From Nocardioides albus (GTDB lineage Bacteria; Actinomycetota; Actinomycetes; Propionibacteriales; Nocardioidaceae): DNA of 64,000 nt. The notes under the pieces were generated by a model. It made no database searches and was not told the DNA's origin. It saw only the letters and a list, made by a program, of their open reading frames with translations. The stretch covers positions 310,001 to 374,000 of the forward strand of contig NZ_BMQT01000006.1 in NCBI RefSeq assembly GCF_014648255.1, in the 5' to 3' direction. Made by a program: the position numbers and the translations under genes. How positions within the stretch are numbered: position 1 is the stretch's first letter; each line of letters opens with the position of its first letter. Below, in pieces: positions 53,434 to 62,676 of this stretch.

Positions 53434-53913
53434 TTATCCGGTCATCCCCTTGAGCTTGCGCCCGACCTCGACCTCGGCCTCGCGCTTGGCCGTGCGCTCG
53501 GCGATGGTGTTGCGCTTGTCCCACGACTTCTTGCCCTTGGCGACGCCGATCTCGACCTTGGCGCGGCCGTTGAGGAAGTAGAGGGCGAGGGGGACGACGG
53601 TGAGGCCCTTCTCGGTGACCTTGCGCTCGATCTTGTCGATCTCGGCCCGGTTCAGCAGCAGCTTGCGCTTGCGGCGGGCGGCGTGGTTGGTCCAGGTGCC
53701 GTTGAGGTATTCCGGGATGTGGATCCCGTGGATCCAGGCCTCGCCCCGGTCGATGTCGACGAACCCGTCGACCAGCGACGCGCGACCTTCACGCAGCGAC
53801 TTCACCTCGGTGCCCTGCAGGACCATGCCGGCCTCGTAGGTGTCCTCGATGTGGTAGTCGTGTCGCGCCTTCTTGTTCTGCGCGATCATCTTGCGCCCCT
53901 GCTCCTTCGCCAT
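53434..53913 (-). CDS. smpB: SsrA-binding protein SmpB
   Basis: 159 residues. Delivers tmRNA to stalled ribosomes. Family blocks: [67 protein letters not shown], and the basic C-terminal tail [22 protein letters not shown], which helices in the mRNA channel. ATG at 53913; an ATG eight codons later is less likely. Followed by ssrA. Confidence 0.97.
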   Translation of the reverse strand: MAKEQGRKMIAQNKKARHDYHIEDTYEAGMVLQGTEVKSLREGRASLVDGFVDIDRGEAWIHGIHIPEYLNGTWTNHAARRKRKLLLNRAEIDKIERKVTEKGLTVVPLALYFLNGRAKVEIGVAKGKKSWDKRNTIAERTAKREAEVEVGRKLKGMTG

Positions 53914-53976
53914 TCCCCCATTCTCTCAGGCACAGGGGCATGACCGCGAAACGTTTAGGCGTCAGTCGTTCCGAGA

Positions 53977-55242
53977 TCAGCCCAGCAGCGGCATCGGGTC
54001 GACCGGGGTCCCGTCGCGCAGGATCGTGAAGTGCAGGTGGCAGCCCGTGGACCAGCCGGTGGTCCCCGCGTACGCCACGGTCTCGCCGCGCCCGACAGAA
54101 CCCGAGCGCTTCGCATAGCTCGAGATGTGGTTGTAGACGGCGGTGTAGGAGTGCCCGTTGACCTTGCCGAGGTAGAGGTGCAGGCGGTTGCCCCACACGC
54201 TCGAGTACGAGGTCGAGATGATCTGCCCCGAGTCGATCGCGAGCAACGGGCGACCGCAGGGGGCGGAGAAGTCGGTGCCGTTGTGCAGCGAGACGTACCC
54301 GTAGATCGGGTGCTTGCGGATCCCGTAGGGCGAGGTGACGTAGGTGTCGGTCACCGGCGCAGCGAAGAGCCCGCCGACGGACCCGACGTTCCGGTCGGAG
54401 CCGGTGCCTGCCGAGGCCAGCGACCGGATCTTGGTACGCAGCGCCGACTCCTCGGCCTCGAGCTTGCGCAGCTCGGCGGCGTCGGCCGCCCTGGCCGCTT
54501 CGGCCGACTGCTTCGCGGTGGCTGCCTGCTCCGCCAGCGTGGACAGCTCGGTGTGGGCGGCAGCGGCCTGGTCCCGGAGCGAGTCGACCTCGACGACCAG
54601 CGCCCGAGCCTTCGTCTCCTTGGCCGCGATCGCGTCGGTCGCCTCCTGCACCTCGGCCTCGCGGACGACGAGCATCGTCTCGGTGGCCTCCATCCGCTGG
54701 AGGGTGGCGTCCTGGCCGGCAGAGGCCGCGTCGACGTAGGTCTGCTGGCGCATCAGGTCCTCGAGGGAACCGCCGGAGAGCAGCGCCGCGGCCTGGGCGA
54801 GCTTCGGGTCTCCCCCGGTGAAGCGGGTCAGGATCGCGTCGCGCATCTCTTCACGCTGGGCCTTCACCTCGGCCTGACCCTCGGCCAGCTGCTTCTTGGC
54901 CTCCGCGAGCAGCAGCTTCTGCTCGGCCAGCTCCGCCTCGAGCTTGGTGTGGGCGGCCTGTGCCTCGACGAGCTCGGCGTTGAGCTCGTCGAGTCGAGAC
55001 TGGGCTTGACCGAGCTTCTTCTGCGCTGCGGCGTACGTCGCCGATGCCTTCCGCAGACCGGCGCTGGAGTGCTCGAGCTCCTCGGCAGCGGCCTTCTGGT
55101 CCTGCTCGACCTCACGCTGCTCCTGCTCGAGGCGGTCCCTCTCGTCGGCAGAGGAGGGAAGGGTGGGCGAGAGGAGCACGGCAGCCACCACGGCGCAACA
55201 GAGCACAGCAGCGAGCGAACCGGCACGGGGGAAGGCGTGCAC
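53977..55242 (-). CDS. M23 peptidase with coiled coil (EnvC/RipC-like)
   Basis: 421 residues: signal peptide (cleavage near SSA), about 230 residues of coiled coil rich in Glu, Gln, Ala and Lys (from residue 33 to 270), then an M23 LytM domain. The zinc motifs are LHNGTDF and HLHF, both intact, so it may be catalytic. It sits directly downstream of ftsX; proteins of this type (EnvC, PcsB, mycobacterial RipC) are activated by FtsEX at the septum. GTG at 55242 is leaderless (TAGCGT at 55250-55255). Confidence 0.9.
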   Translation of the reverse strand: MHAFPRAGSLAAVLCCAVVAAVLLSPTLPSSADERDRLEQEQREVEQDQKAAAEELEHSSAGLRKASATYAAAQKKLGQAQSRLDELNAELVEAQAAHTKLEAELAEQKLLLAEAKKQLAEGQAEVKAQREEMRDAILTRFTGGDPKLAQAAALLSGGSLEDLMRQQTYVDAASAGQDATLQRMEATETMLVVREAEVQEATDAIAAKETKARALVVEVDSLRDQAAAAHTELSTLAEQAATAKQSAEAARAADAAELRKLEAEESALRTKIRSLASAGTGSDRNVGSVGGLFAAPVTDTYVTSPYGIRKHPIYGYVSLHNGTDFSAPCGRPLLAIDSGQIISTSYSSVWGNRLHLYLGKVNGHSYTAVYNHISSYAKRSGSVGRGETVAYAGTTGWSTGCHLHFTILRDGTPVDPMPLLG

Positions 55243-55266
55243 GGCTCAGACGCTAAGCGACCCGGG

Positions 55267-56175
55267 TCAGACCTTGATGTATTTGCGGGTGAGCAGGAGT
55301 GTCGGAACGAGGGTGAGCAGGATGCCGAGGAGCGCCACGATCGCGAAGGAGCTGAAGAACTCCTCCCAGCCGACCCACTGGGTCACCGCTGTGGACGAGA
55401 GTCGCTGCTCCACGCCGAAGTGCATCACCGCGGCCAGGGCGACGCCGGAGAGCCCGATCCCGACCAGCGCCACCACGAGCGATTCCAGGAGGAACGGCAG
55501 CGCGATGTAGAGGGTCGAGGCACCGACCAGCCGCATGATGCCGATCTCGCGGCGGCGGGCGAAGGCTGCCAGTCGGATGGTGTTGGCGACCAGCAGCAGC
55601 GCCGCGACGATCAGCACGATCGCGCCGACCAGCGCAGCGCTCTGCAGCCCGTCGACGGCGGCGAGGATGGGACCGGTCACCTCGTGGACGTCTCCGACGT
55701 GGTCGATGCCGTCCAGGCCGGCGACGGCCTCGATGATCTCGGCGGAGTGGTGCGGGTCGGTCATCGTGACCCAGTAGGACTCCCACATGTCCTCGGCCCT
55801 GACCACCGGGTCGGGACCGCTGACGCCTTCGACGTCGAGGGCCTGGAGCCGCTCGTAGGCCTGCTCCTGGCTCTCCTCCTCGATCTTGTCGACGTACCTG
55901 TTGTCCTCGAGCGCGTCGGTGATGACCTTCTTCTGGCTGTCGTCGACGGCACCGGCGCACTGCGGGTTGCGGTCGTTGGCGCCGTTGCACATGTAGAAGG
56001 TGATCTGCAGCTCGTCGCCCCAGACCTCCTCGGTCAGCTGGGCCTGCTCACGCAGCAGCAGGCCGACGCCGGCGAGGGTCAGCGAGACGAGCAGCGTCAG
56101 GGCCACCGCGACGTGCATCGACAGGTTGCGGCGTAGCCCCTGGCGGAGCTCGGTGAATACGTAGCGCAGCTGCAT
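55267..56175 (-). CDS. ftsX: cell division protein FtsX
   Basis: 302 residues, four membrane helices: one near residue 22-45 and three in the C-terminal half (about 175-295), separated by a large extracytoplasmic loop. The loop contains two Cys and is the site that contacts a wall hydrolase. N-terminal RYVFTELRQGLRRNLSMH and the MacB-like C-terminal region are typical. Partner of FtsE upstream (73 nt gap). Confidence 0.95.
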   Translation of the reverse strand: MQLRYVFTELRQGLRRNLSMHVAVALTLLVSLTLAGVGLLLREQAQLTEEVWGDELQITFYMCNGANDRNPQCAGAVDDSQKKVITDALEDNRYVDKIEEESQEQAYERLQALDVEGVSGPDPVVRAEDMWESYWVTMTDPHHSAEIIEAVAGLDGIDHVGDVHEVTGPILAAVDGLQSAALVGAIVLIVAALLLVANTIRLAAFARRREIGIMRLVGASTLYIALPFLLESLVVALVGIGLSGVALAAVMHFGVEQRLSSTAVTQWVGWEEFFSSFAIVALLGILLTLVPTLLLTRKYIKV

Positions 56176-56248
56176 GGCGGGTCGAGGAACCTTTTCTGGT
56201 TGTGGAACCTGGTCGAAAAGCGAGGAAGCCCAGCTCAGAGCTGAAGCC

Positions 56249-56938
56249 TCAGAATTGGGCCCCGTAGCCGCCCTGGACCTGGTCGCGTACGAGGTGGCCG
56301 TGCTCGAGCTCGATGACGCGCTTGCGCATCTGGTCGACCATCTGGACGTCGTGGGTGGCCATCACGATGGTGGTGCCTGACCGGTTGATCCGGTCGAGCA
56401 GGCGCATGATGCCGACGGTGTTGCCGGGGTCGAGGTTTCCGGTCGGCTCGTCGGCGATCAGGATCATCGGTCGGTTGATGAAGGCGCGAGCGACTGCCAC
56501 CCGCTGCTGCTCACCACCGGAGAGCTCGTCGGGCATCCGGTCGCCCTTGCCGTCGAGGCCGACCAGCTCGAGCGTCTCCGGGACGCGCTGACGGATCTCG
56601 CGGTTGGAGTGACCGGTCACCTGCATCGCGAAGGCGACGTTCTCGGCGACGGTCTTGTTGGTCAGTAGGCGGAAGTCCTGGAAGATCGTGCCGACCTGGC
56701 GGCGCAGCCGAGGCACCTTCCAGCCCGCGAGCCGGTTGATCTCCTTGCCGGCGACGTAGACACGCCCGGTGGTCGGCCGCTGCTCGCGCAGCATCAGCTT
56801 GAGCGCCGTCGACTTCCCCGAGCCGGACTGGCCCACGAGGAAGACGAACTCCCCCTTCTGGATGTCGATCGAAAGGCTGTTGAGGGCGGGTCGTGCCTGC
56901 CCTGGGTAGGCCTTGCTGACCTTCTCGAAGCGGATCAC
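56249..56938 (-). CDS. ftsE: cell division ATP-binding protein FtsE
   Basis: 229 residues. VIRFEKVSKAYP at the start, Walker A VGQSGSGKST, signature LSGGEQQRVAVARA, Walker B MILIADEPTGNLDP and switch His in MATHDVQMVD. With FtsX it forms an ABC-type signalling complex that drives septal peptidoglycan cleavage. GTG at 56938 is leaderless: TACCCT at 56946-56951. The gene is divergent from the secreted-protein gene at 57014. Confidence 0.96.
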   Translation of the reverse strand: MIRFEKVSKAYPGQARPALNSLSIDIQKGEFVFLVGQSGSGKSTALKLMLREQRPTTGRVYVAGKEINRLAGWKVPRLRRQVGTIFQDFRLLTNKTVAENVAFAMQVTGHSNREIRQRVPETLELVGLDGKGDRMPDELSGGEQQRVAVARAFINRPMILIADEPTGNLDPGNTVGIMRLLDRINRSGTTIVMATHDVQMVDQMRKRVIELEHGHLVRDQVQGGYGAQF

Positions 56939-57013
56939 CGCACCGAGGGTAGTGCAACGGTGGTGGGACTCGACACTTCGGCTCTGAGATACCTGCCCCT
57001 GTACTCTGACGGC

Positions 57014-57631
57014 GTGCGCTCTGCAGTCCGGATCCTCCTCGGTGCCGTAGTCCTCACCGCGATCGCGGTCGGGGTCGGCGTGCTCACCCTGAAAGACGAC
57101 GAGCCGGAGACCCCCGAGGTCAAGGGCGATCTCAGCACCGCCGACACCACCACGATGCACGTACGCCGGGGCGCCTTCTGCGACCGCGTACCGACCGAGG
57201 ACGTGACCGAGGCGCTCGGTGGCGCCGCGACCGAGAAGAAAGCCTACGGCGACGGCGACCAGGTGGTCATCTCCGGCGAGGTGAGCGACGTCGCCCAGGA
57301 GTACGGGTGCATCTGGACCGGCCCGGAGGAGTCCGCCACCTCTGCGCGCTCCTGGGTCTTCGCTCCGCCGGTCACCCTGGACTGGGCCACGCAGATGACC
57401 AAGAGCGTGCCGAAGGGCTGCAAGGCCTCGTCGAGCCCTGCGTACGGGAAGCCGTCGGTCGCACTCACCTGCGTCGACGCGAAGAAGCAGCCCAAGGTGG
57501 TCCTGCACGGACTCTTCGGAGACGCCTGGCTCTCCTGTGAGCTCACCGGCAAGGCGGGCGAGGCGACCGCGACGCTCCAGAAGCGCGCCTCGCGCTGGTG
57601 CCTGGTGACGGCGACCGCAGCGTCCGCCTGA
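57014..57631 (+). CDS. secreted or membrane-anchored hypothetical protein
   Basis: 205 residues: one N-terminal hydrophobic helix (about 6-26), then an extracytoplasmic domain with six Cys spaced as pairs (GAFCDRV, YGCIW, KGCKA, LTCVD, LSCEL, RWCLV), likely disulfide-bonded. No known family. GTG at 57014 is leaderless with TACTCT at 57002-57007. It shares the intergenic region with ftsE, so the two promoters are back to back. Confidence 0.8.
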   Translation: MRSAVRILLGAVVLTAIAVGVGVLTLKDDEPETPEVKGDLSTADTTTMHVRRGAFCDRVPTEDVTEALGGAATEKKAYGDGDQVVISGEVSDVAQEYGCIWTGPEESATSARSWVFAPPVTLDWATQMTKSVPKGCKASSSPAYGKPSVALTCVDAKKQPKVVLHGLFGDAWLSCELTGKAGEATATLQKRASRWCLVTATAASA

Positions 57632-57742
57632 TCACGGTCGACCACCCCGACCCGACCAGGCGAGCCCGGACCAGGCGAGCCATTTGCGTGAAACAAAGTC
57701 GAGTGCTTTAATCGACTTAGTCGCTCGGGCGGTCCAGCCGAG

Positions 57743-58558
57743 TCAACGAGCGGCGCGCGTCGCCGTGGGCTCTGAGTCAGAGCAGGGCCTGTCGGCGAGA
57801 GCGGGTGGGGTCCTTAGGGATGGGGATCCCACCCGCGACGCGGGACGCGTCGTATCCGGCACCCGCGACGCCAGCCAGCCCAGCACCGCCTCAGCGAACT
57901 CCGCAGGCTTGTTGCGATGCACGAAGTGGCCGACGTCGAAGTGGACCAGATCGGCATCGGGGATCCGGCTGGCGACCTCCTCGAGGTCTGCCGGCGGGAT
58001 GTGGCTGTTTCCCCCACCTGCCACGATCAGGGTCGGCATGGACAGCAGCTCGAGCTGCTCCCACATCCACGCGTCGTACGTCGTCGCCTCCGCGAGCAGG
58101 GACGCGATGCACTCCCAGTCGTAGGACATCGGCTCGGTCGCGCGCCCGGGGCCGCGGCGTTGACGCGGCGCAGGCGGCACCACGTCCTCGATCACCAGCC
58201 GGGAGACCAGATCGGGCCGGTGCATGGCGACCAGGAGCGCTACGTTGCCGCCGGTCGAGTGCCCGACGACCACGGCGCCGGAGATCTCGAGCGAGTCCAT
58301 CGCCACGATGACATCGTCGGCGATGAGCCGGTGGGAGTACTCCGAGGCCCAGTCCGAGTCTCCGTGCCCACGCAGGTCGAAAGCGTGGACCCGGTGCTCG
58401 GCCGCGAACGACGGCACGAGCCCCTGCCACCGCTTCGCACTGCCTCCGAGCTCGTGCAGAAGCACCATCGGCGTCGCACCCTCGGGGCCGTAGACGTCAT
58501 AGACGTACGCCGCCCCGCGGCCCGGGAGTGGAAGCCTGGTGCGCGTCAGCGCAACCAT
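57743..58558 (-). CDS. alpha/beta hydrolase
   Basis: 271 residues. HELGGSAKRW (oxyanion region), nucleophile VGHSTGGNVAL, and a late His in FDVGHFVHRNKP; the segment HAFDLRGHGDSD is classic. The lid is short. The last 40 residues are low-complexity. Reaction unknown. It starts 4 nt after the prfB stop, so probably cotranscribed with prfB. Confidence 0.87.
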   Translation of the reverse strand: MVALTRTRLPLPGRGAAYVYDVYGPEGATPMVLLHELGGSAKRWQGLVPSFAAEHRVHAFDLRGHGDSDWASEYSHRLIADDVIVAMDSLEISGAVVVGHSTGGNVALLVAMHRPDLVSRLVIEDVVPPAPRQRRGPGRATEPMSYDWECIASLLAEATTYDAWMWEQLELLSMPTLIVAGGGNSHIPPADLEEVASRIPDADLVHFDVGHFVHRNKPAEFAEAVLGWLASRVPDTTRPASRVGSPSLRTPPALADRPCSDSEPTATRAAR

Positions 58559-58562
58559 CAGG

Positions 58563-59681
58563 TCAGTTCTGTTCGGCCTTCTCGGCGCCGCGGCGCCACC
58601 GGATGCCGGCCTCGAGGAACCCGTCGATGTCCCCGTCGAAGACGGCCTGCGGGTTGCCGGTCTCGTAGGTCGTACGCAGGTCCTTGACGATCTGGTAGGG
58701 GTTGAGCACGTAGTTGCGCATCTGGTCGCCCCAGGAGGCGGCGACGTCACCCTTGAGATCCTTGAGGTGGGCCTCCTCCTCGGCCTTCTTCAGCGCGAGG
58801 AGCTTGGCCTTGAGGACGATCATCGCGGCGGCCTTGTTCTGCAGCTGCGACTTCTCGTTCTGGCAGGAGACCACGGTGCCGGTGGGGATGTGGGTCAGCC
58901 GGACCGCGGAGTCGGTGGTGTTGACCGACTGGCCGCCGGGACCCGAGGAGCGGTAGACGTCGACCTTGATCTCGTTCTCGTCGAGCTCGATCTCGTCGGT
59001 CTGCTCGAGCACGGGCACGACCTCGACCGCGGCGAAGGAGGTCTGGCGGCGGCCCTGGTTGTCGAACGGGCTGATCCGCACCAGACGGTGGGTGCCGGCC
59101 TCGACGGAGAGGGTGCCGTAGGCGTAGGGCGCGTGGACCGCGAAGGTGGCGGACTTGAGCCCGGCCTCCTCGGCGTAGGAGGTGTCGAAGACCTCGACCG
59201 GGTATTTGTTGCGCTCGGCCCAGCGGACGTACATCCGCATCAGCATCTCGGCGAAGTCGGCAGCGTCGACGCCACCAGCGCCGGAGCGGATCGTGATCAG
59301 TGCCTCGCGGGCGTCGTACTCCCCCGAGAGCAGGGTGCGGATCTCCAGGCTCTCGACGGCCTTCTTGACCCGGCCCAGCTCGGCCTCGGACTCGGCGAGC
59401 GAGTCGGCGTCACCCTCCTCCTGGGCCATCTCGACCATCAGGCCGAGGTCCTCGATACGGGTGTGGAGCTCGGTGAACTTGTTGAGCTCGTTCTGCAGCA
59501 GGGAGAGGCGGCCGGTGACGCGGGTGGCGTTGTCCTGGTCGTCCCAGAGGTCGGGCGCGGCGACCTGCTCGCCGAGGTCGGCGATCTCCTTGCGCATCGC
59601 ATCCAGGTCCAGCACCTGGCCGATGGTCTGCATCGTTGCCTGGAGCTGCTTGATCTCGGTGTCGAATTCGGGGCCTGCCAC
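58563..59681 (-). CDS. prfB: peptide chain release factor 2
   Basis: 372 residues. Decodes UGA and UAA. The discriminator SPF occurs in [19 protein letters not shown], and the catalytic Gly249-Gly250-Gln251 in [21 protein letters not shown]. There is no programmed frameshift near codon 25, as in other actinobacteria. GTG at 59681. Same direction as ftsE, ftsX and the M23 gene, with the hydrolase and a divergent secreted gene between. Confidence 0.97.
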   Translation of the reverse strand: MAGPEFDTEIKQLQATMQTIGQVLDLDAMRKEIADLGEQVAAPDLWDDQDNATRVTGRLSLLQNELNKFTELHTRIEDLGLMVEMAQEEGDADSLAESEAELGRVKKAVESLEIRTLLSGEYDAREALITIRSGAGGVDAADFAEMLMRMYVRWAERNKYPVEVFDTSYAEEAGLKSATFAVHAPYAYGTLSVEAGTHRLVRISPFDNQGRRQTSFAAVEVVPVLEQTDEIELDENEIKVDVYRSSGPGGQSVNTTDSAVRLTHIPTGTVVSCQNEKSQLQNKAAAMIVLKAKLLALKKAEEEAHLKDLKGDVAASWGDQMRNYVLNPYQIVKDLRTTYETGNPQAVFDGDIDGFLEAGIRWRRGAEKAEQN

Positions 59682-59766
59682 GTCTTACAGGTTACTTGAC
59701 GCGTGGGGCCGCACCCGATTCGCCGACCCTCGCTGTGCCGACTTCCTCGGGCTCCGCTTCGGAAAT

Positions 59767-59805
59767 GCGCTCGCCCTCCGGCATGGGGAACCGGAGGGCG
59801 AGCGC
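59767..59805 (-). terminator. terminator of the NlpC/P60 gene
   Basis: GCGCTCGCCCTCCGG at 59767-59781 and its exact complement at 59791-59805, 15 bp with a 9-nt loop. It lies 28 nt past the stop and is followed on the minus strand by ATTTCC. Confidence 0.8.
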
Positions 59806-59833
59806 CGGGGGGATATACGACCCGGAGAAGAAC

Positions 59834-60646
59834 TCAGGCCTGGTGGGTCGAGCCGGCGAACCAGCCGTCCCAGGCAGCCTCCTCGCGAACAGACGCACCC
59901 GGCTTGGGGGCGTGCAGCATGATCGCCTGACCGTTCTCCCAGCGCAGGAAGATGCCCACGTGGTAGACGGGGCTGCCCCAGAACATCAGGTCACCGCGCT
60001 GGATCTGGTCGTTCGCGACCGTCGGCAGCGCAGCGGCCTGGTCCCGCGAGACCCGGGGCAGCTCGATGCCGGCGGCACTGAAGGCGTACTGCGTCAGGCC
60101 GGAGCAGTCGAACGAGCTCGGACCGGTGGCGCCCCAGACGTACGGGTCGCCGATCTGCTGCGAGGCGACGCTGATCGCCCGCTCGATCTTGCCCTGCTTG
60201 CTCGCGGCGAAGGCCTTGGCCTCCGCCTCGGCCTTCCTCTTGGCCTCCGCCGCCTTCTTGGCGGCGATCGCGGCCTTGCGCTTCGCCTCGGCCGCCTTGC
60301 GGGCCGCCTCGGCCTTGCGCTGCTGCGTCTCGACAGCCCGCTCGAGCTGCTTGATGTCGGTGACCATCGCCGTGGGGGTGGCCGAGGCCTCCAGCGTCGG
60401 AGCCTCCACCACCTCGGCCGACTCGACGGCCGACTCGAGGGAGGTCTTGTGGGAGACCGGCGCGGCGTTGGCGGCGGGGACCGCCACCAGGGCACCTGCG
60501 GCGATGCCGCTGGCGAGAGTGATGCGGCCGACGAGCTTGCCGTGGCCGCTGAGCGATCCTGCGATCGTCCGGGCGATGGAGACGTTGGGCACCCGGAAGG
60601 GACGCGACGTGCCTCGATGGGCAGGTCGGGATACGGACTTGGACAT
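59834..60646 (-). CDS. secreted NlpC/P60 peptidoglycan hydrolase
   Basis: 270 residues: a long basic N-region, signal helix (about 45-62, AxA site near NAA), an Ala/Lys/Glu coiled coil (about 105-150), then NlpC/P60 with catalytic Cys181 in SSFDCSGLTQYAFSAAG, His in YHVGIFL and a third polar residue downstream. Cleaves D-Glu-mDAP or related bonds. ATG at 60646 with AAGGAA 7 nt upstream. The leader carries a c-di-AMP riboswitch, as for many actinobacterial wall hydrolases. Confidence 0.92.
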   Translation of the reverse strand: MSKSVSRPAHRGTSRPFRVPNVSIARTIAGSLSGHGKLVGRITLASGIAAGALVAVPAANAAPVSHKTSLESAVESAEVVEAPTLEASATPTAMVTDIKQLERAVETQQRKAEAARKAAEAKRKAAIAAKKAAEAKRKAEAEAKAFAASKQGKIERAISVASQQIGDPYVWGATGPSSFDCSGLTQYAFSAAGIELPRVSRDQAAALPTVANDQIQRGDLMFWGSPVYHVGIFLRWENGQAIMLHAPKPGASVREEAAWDGWFAGSTHQA

Positions 60647-60659
60647 GCGTGAGTTCCTT

Positions 60660-60790
60660 CCCACGCCTGCGAGGTGAGCTGTCGGGTTCGGGCTAGAAGG
60701 TTGCCCGGCCATCTTCGATGGCTTCACCCCAAGCGACCGTCCGAGTTAGTCGCTGAGAATCTTGGGTCCCCCGCTCCTGTCCCATACGTA
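60660..60790 (-). promoter_or_regulatory. c-di-AMP (ydaO/yuaA) riboswitch
   Basis: The minus-strand leader of the NlpC/P60 gene contains the conserved landmarks of this class in order: GGAGCGGGGGACCCAAG, a variable stem, TTGGGGTGAAG, a second stem, CCGGGCAACCTTC, CCCGAACCCGACAGCTCACC and CTCGCAGGCG. Such riboswitches turn wall-hydrolase genes off when c-di-AMP is high. A further dyad (60789-60797 with 60817-60825) lies just 5'. The promoter should be between about 60830 and 61060. Confidence 0.88.
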
Positions 60791-61063
60791 CTGCTGAGTG
60801 TGAGGGGTAAGGGGGTTCAGTAGTAGGGGCCGGCTTCCGGAGGGACAGGATTAGGCGTGAACCGGGGCCGGTCGTGCGTTCTGCACGGCGCAACCAAGGT
60901 GACATGACAACTCAAGCGGATCCAATCCGGAATTCGTGCAGTCGGGGCACGATCCGCCTGTTCACGCGTGGTTTTACCGTTGTTTGTGAGTCATCTCACC
61001 GGTGAACGACCGTTTGAAGGCGGGTTGCCCTTGACTCATTCCGCCGCTTCGAGCCGACTGTGC

Positions 61064-61744
61064 CTACTCTCCGGCTTCGAGCCGGAACCCGACCCCGCGG
61101 ACCGCGACGACCTTCTCCTGCACACCTGCCGCCTCGAGCTTCTGGCGCAGGCGGCCGACGGTGACGTCGAGCGTCTTGGTCGAGCCGTACCAGTTCTCGT
61201 CCCAGACCTCGGCCATCAGCCGGTCCCGGGAGACGACCTTGTCACGAGAAGCAGCCAGGACGGCCAGGAGCGCGAACTCCTTGCCGGTCAGCGTCACCTC
61301 GCGGTCTCCGGCGTAGACCCGGTGGGCGGCGACGTCGATGCGCAGCGCGTCGTCGTCCGCACCGGGCTCGACCGGACCCGAGCGGCGCAGGAGCGCCCGA
61401 ACGCGGGCCTGGAGGACGGCCAGCGCGAACGGCTTGGCCAGATAGTCGTCGGCGCCGGCGTCGAGGCCGACCACGAGGTCGATCTCGGCGTCACGAGCGG
61501 TGAGGATCATGATCCCGCCCTCGTAGCCGTTGTCCCGTGCGGCCTTGCAGACCTCGAGGCCGTCCATGTCAGGAAGGCCCAGGTCGAGCAGCACGAGCTC
61601 GGCCTCGTACGGGGGCGCGAGCAGCTCCAGCGCCTTCTTGCCGGAGTCGACCCAGGTGACGTCGTACCCCTCACGCTGGAGCGTGCGCACCAGCGGAGCG
61701 GCGATGTCCTCTTGGTCTTCTACGACGAGCACGGAGTTAGACAT
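61064..61744 (-). CDS. OmpR-family response regulator (orphan)
   Basis: 226 residues. Receiver: VVEDQED, phosphoacceptor Asp in LVLLDLGLPDMDG, ILTARD and Lys of LAKPFAL. Winged-helix domain: LTGKEFALLAVLAASRDKVVSRDRLMAEVWDENWYGSTKTLDVTVGRLRQKLEAAG and GVGFRLE. No kinase gene adjoins it. ATG at 61744 without a clear binding site; TATTGT just upstream could be the -10. Confidence 0.94.
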   Translation of the reverse strand: MSNSVLVVEDQEDIAAPLVRTLQREGYDVTWVDSGKKALELLAPPYEAELVLLDLGLPDMDGLEVCKAARDNGYEGGIMILTARDAEIDLVVGLDAGADDYLAKPFALAVLQARVRALLRRSGPVEPGADDDALRIDVAAHRVYAGDREVTLTGKEFALLAVLAASRDKVVSRDRLMAEVWDENWYGSTKTLDVTVGRLRQKLEAAGVQEKVVAVRGVGFRLEAGE

Positions 61745-61758
61745 GAAGAGAACAATAG

Positions 61759-62676
61759 TTACAGGCCCGTAGGACTTGTGAAGAGATCCCCCCTTTCAGA
61801 TAAGCGCGTGATCACATTGTTAGGTCCGAGCTGCTCGATACCGAGCGGATCCTCGGCCCCTTCGGTGACCTCGTCCCACGTGATCGGGGCCGCGACCGTC
61901 GGGATCTCCTTGCCGCGAAGCGAGTAGGGACAGATGGTCGTCTTCGACCCGGAGTTCTGGGACCAGTCCAGGAAAACCTTGCCTGACCTGCGACTCTTCG
62001 TCATCGTGGCGGTCACCTGGCGCGGGTTCGCCTTCTGCAGGTCCTCGGCGATCTCCTTGGCCAGCGCTGTGGCCACGTCCGGCTCGACAGCCTCCGGCAG
62101 GGCGGCGTACAGATGCAGGCCCTTGCTGCCGCTGAGCACAGGGGTCGCCACCAGATCACGGGCATCCAGCGCCTCGCGCACCAGCAAGGCCACCTCGCAG
62201 CACTCCTGCAGACCGGCCGGCTCGCCCGGGTCGAGGTCGATCACAATCCGGTTCGCACCGGCCGGGGCGCCGTCGGCGCCGACCGTCCACTGGTGGACGT
62301 GCAGCTCCAGCGCGGAGAGGTTCGCGGCCCAGGTGAGAGCGGCAAGACTGTCGAGGATCGGAAAGGAGAGTGTTCCCTCCTTGTGGTCGGCAGTACGAGA
62401 TCCCGTGGTCGGAACGGTGACGGTGCGGACCCAGCTGGGGGTGCCGGCCGGGGCGTTCTTCTCGAAGAAGGACATGTCGCCGATGCCGTGCGGCCAGCGG
62501 ATCCGCGTCACGGCTCGGTCCTGGAGCTGCGGCAGGAGAACCGGCGCGACCTGGGCGTAGTAGTTGAGCACCTCCCCCTTGGTCATGCCGGTGCGGGGAT
62601 AGAGCACCTTGCTGAGGCTGGTCAGGGTCAGGACCCGGCCGTCCACCTCGACGCGTACCTCTTCTCGTTCGACCAT
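61759..62676 (-). CDS. LigD polymerase/primase domain protein (NHEJ)
   Basis: 305 residues, archaeo-eukaryotic primase-type polymerase of bacterial end joining. Catalytic Asp147 and Asp149 in RIVIDLDPGE, the SGSKGLHLY loop (His) and a third Asp in KVFLDWSQN. It fills gaps at double-strand breaks with rNTPs. It stands alone here rather than fused to ligase and phosphoesterase as in mycobacterial LigD. ATG at 62676 shares a base with the ligase stop (TGATG). Confidence 0.93.
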   Translation of the reverse strand: MVEREEVRVEVDGRVLTLTSLSKVLYPRTGMTKGEVLNYYAQVAPVLLPQLQDRAVTRIRWPHGIGDMSFFEKNAPAGTPSWVRTVTVPTTGSRTADHKEGTLSFPILDSLAALTWAANLSALELHVHQWTVGADGAPAGANRIVIDLDPGEPAGLQECCEVALLVREALDARDLVATPVLSGSKGLHLYAALPEAVEPDVATALAKEIAEDLQKANPRQVTATMTKSRRSGKVFLDWSQNSGSKTTICPYSLRGKEIPTVAAPITWDEVTEGAEDPLGIEQLGPNNVITRLSERGDLFTSPTGL

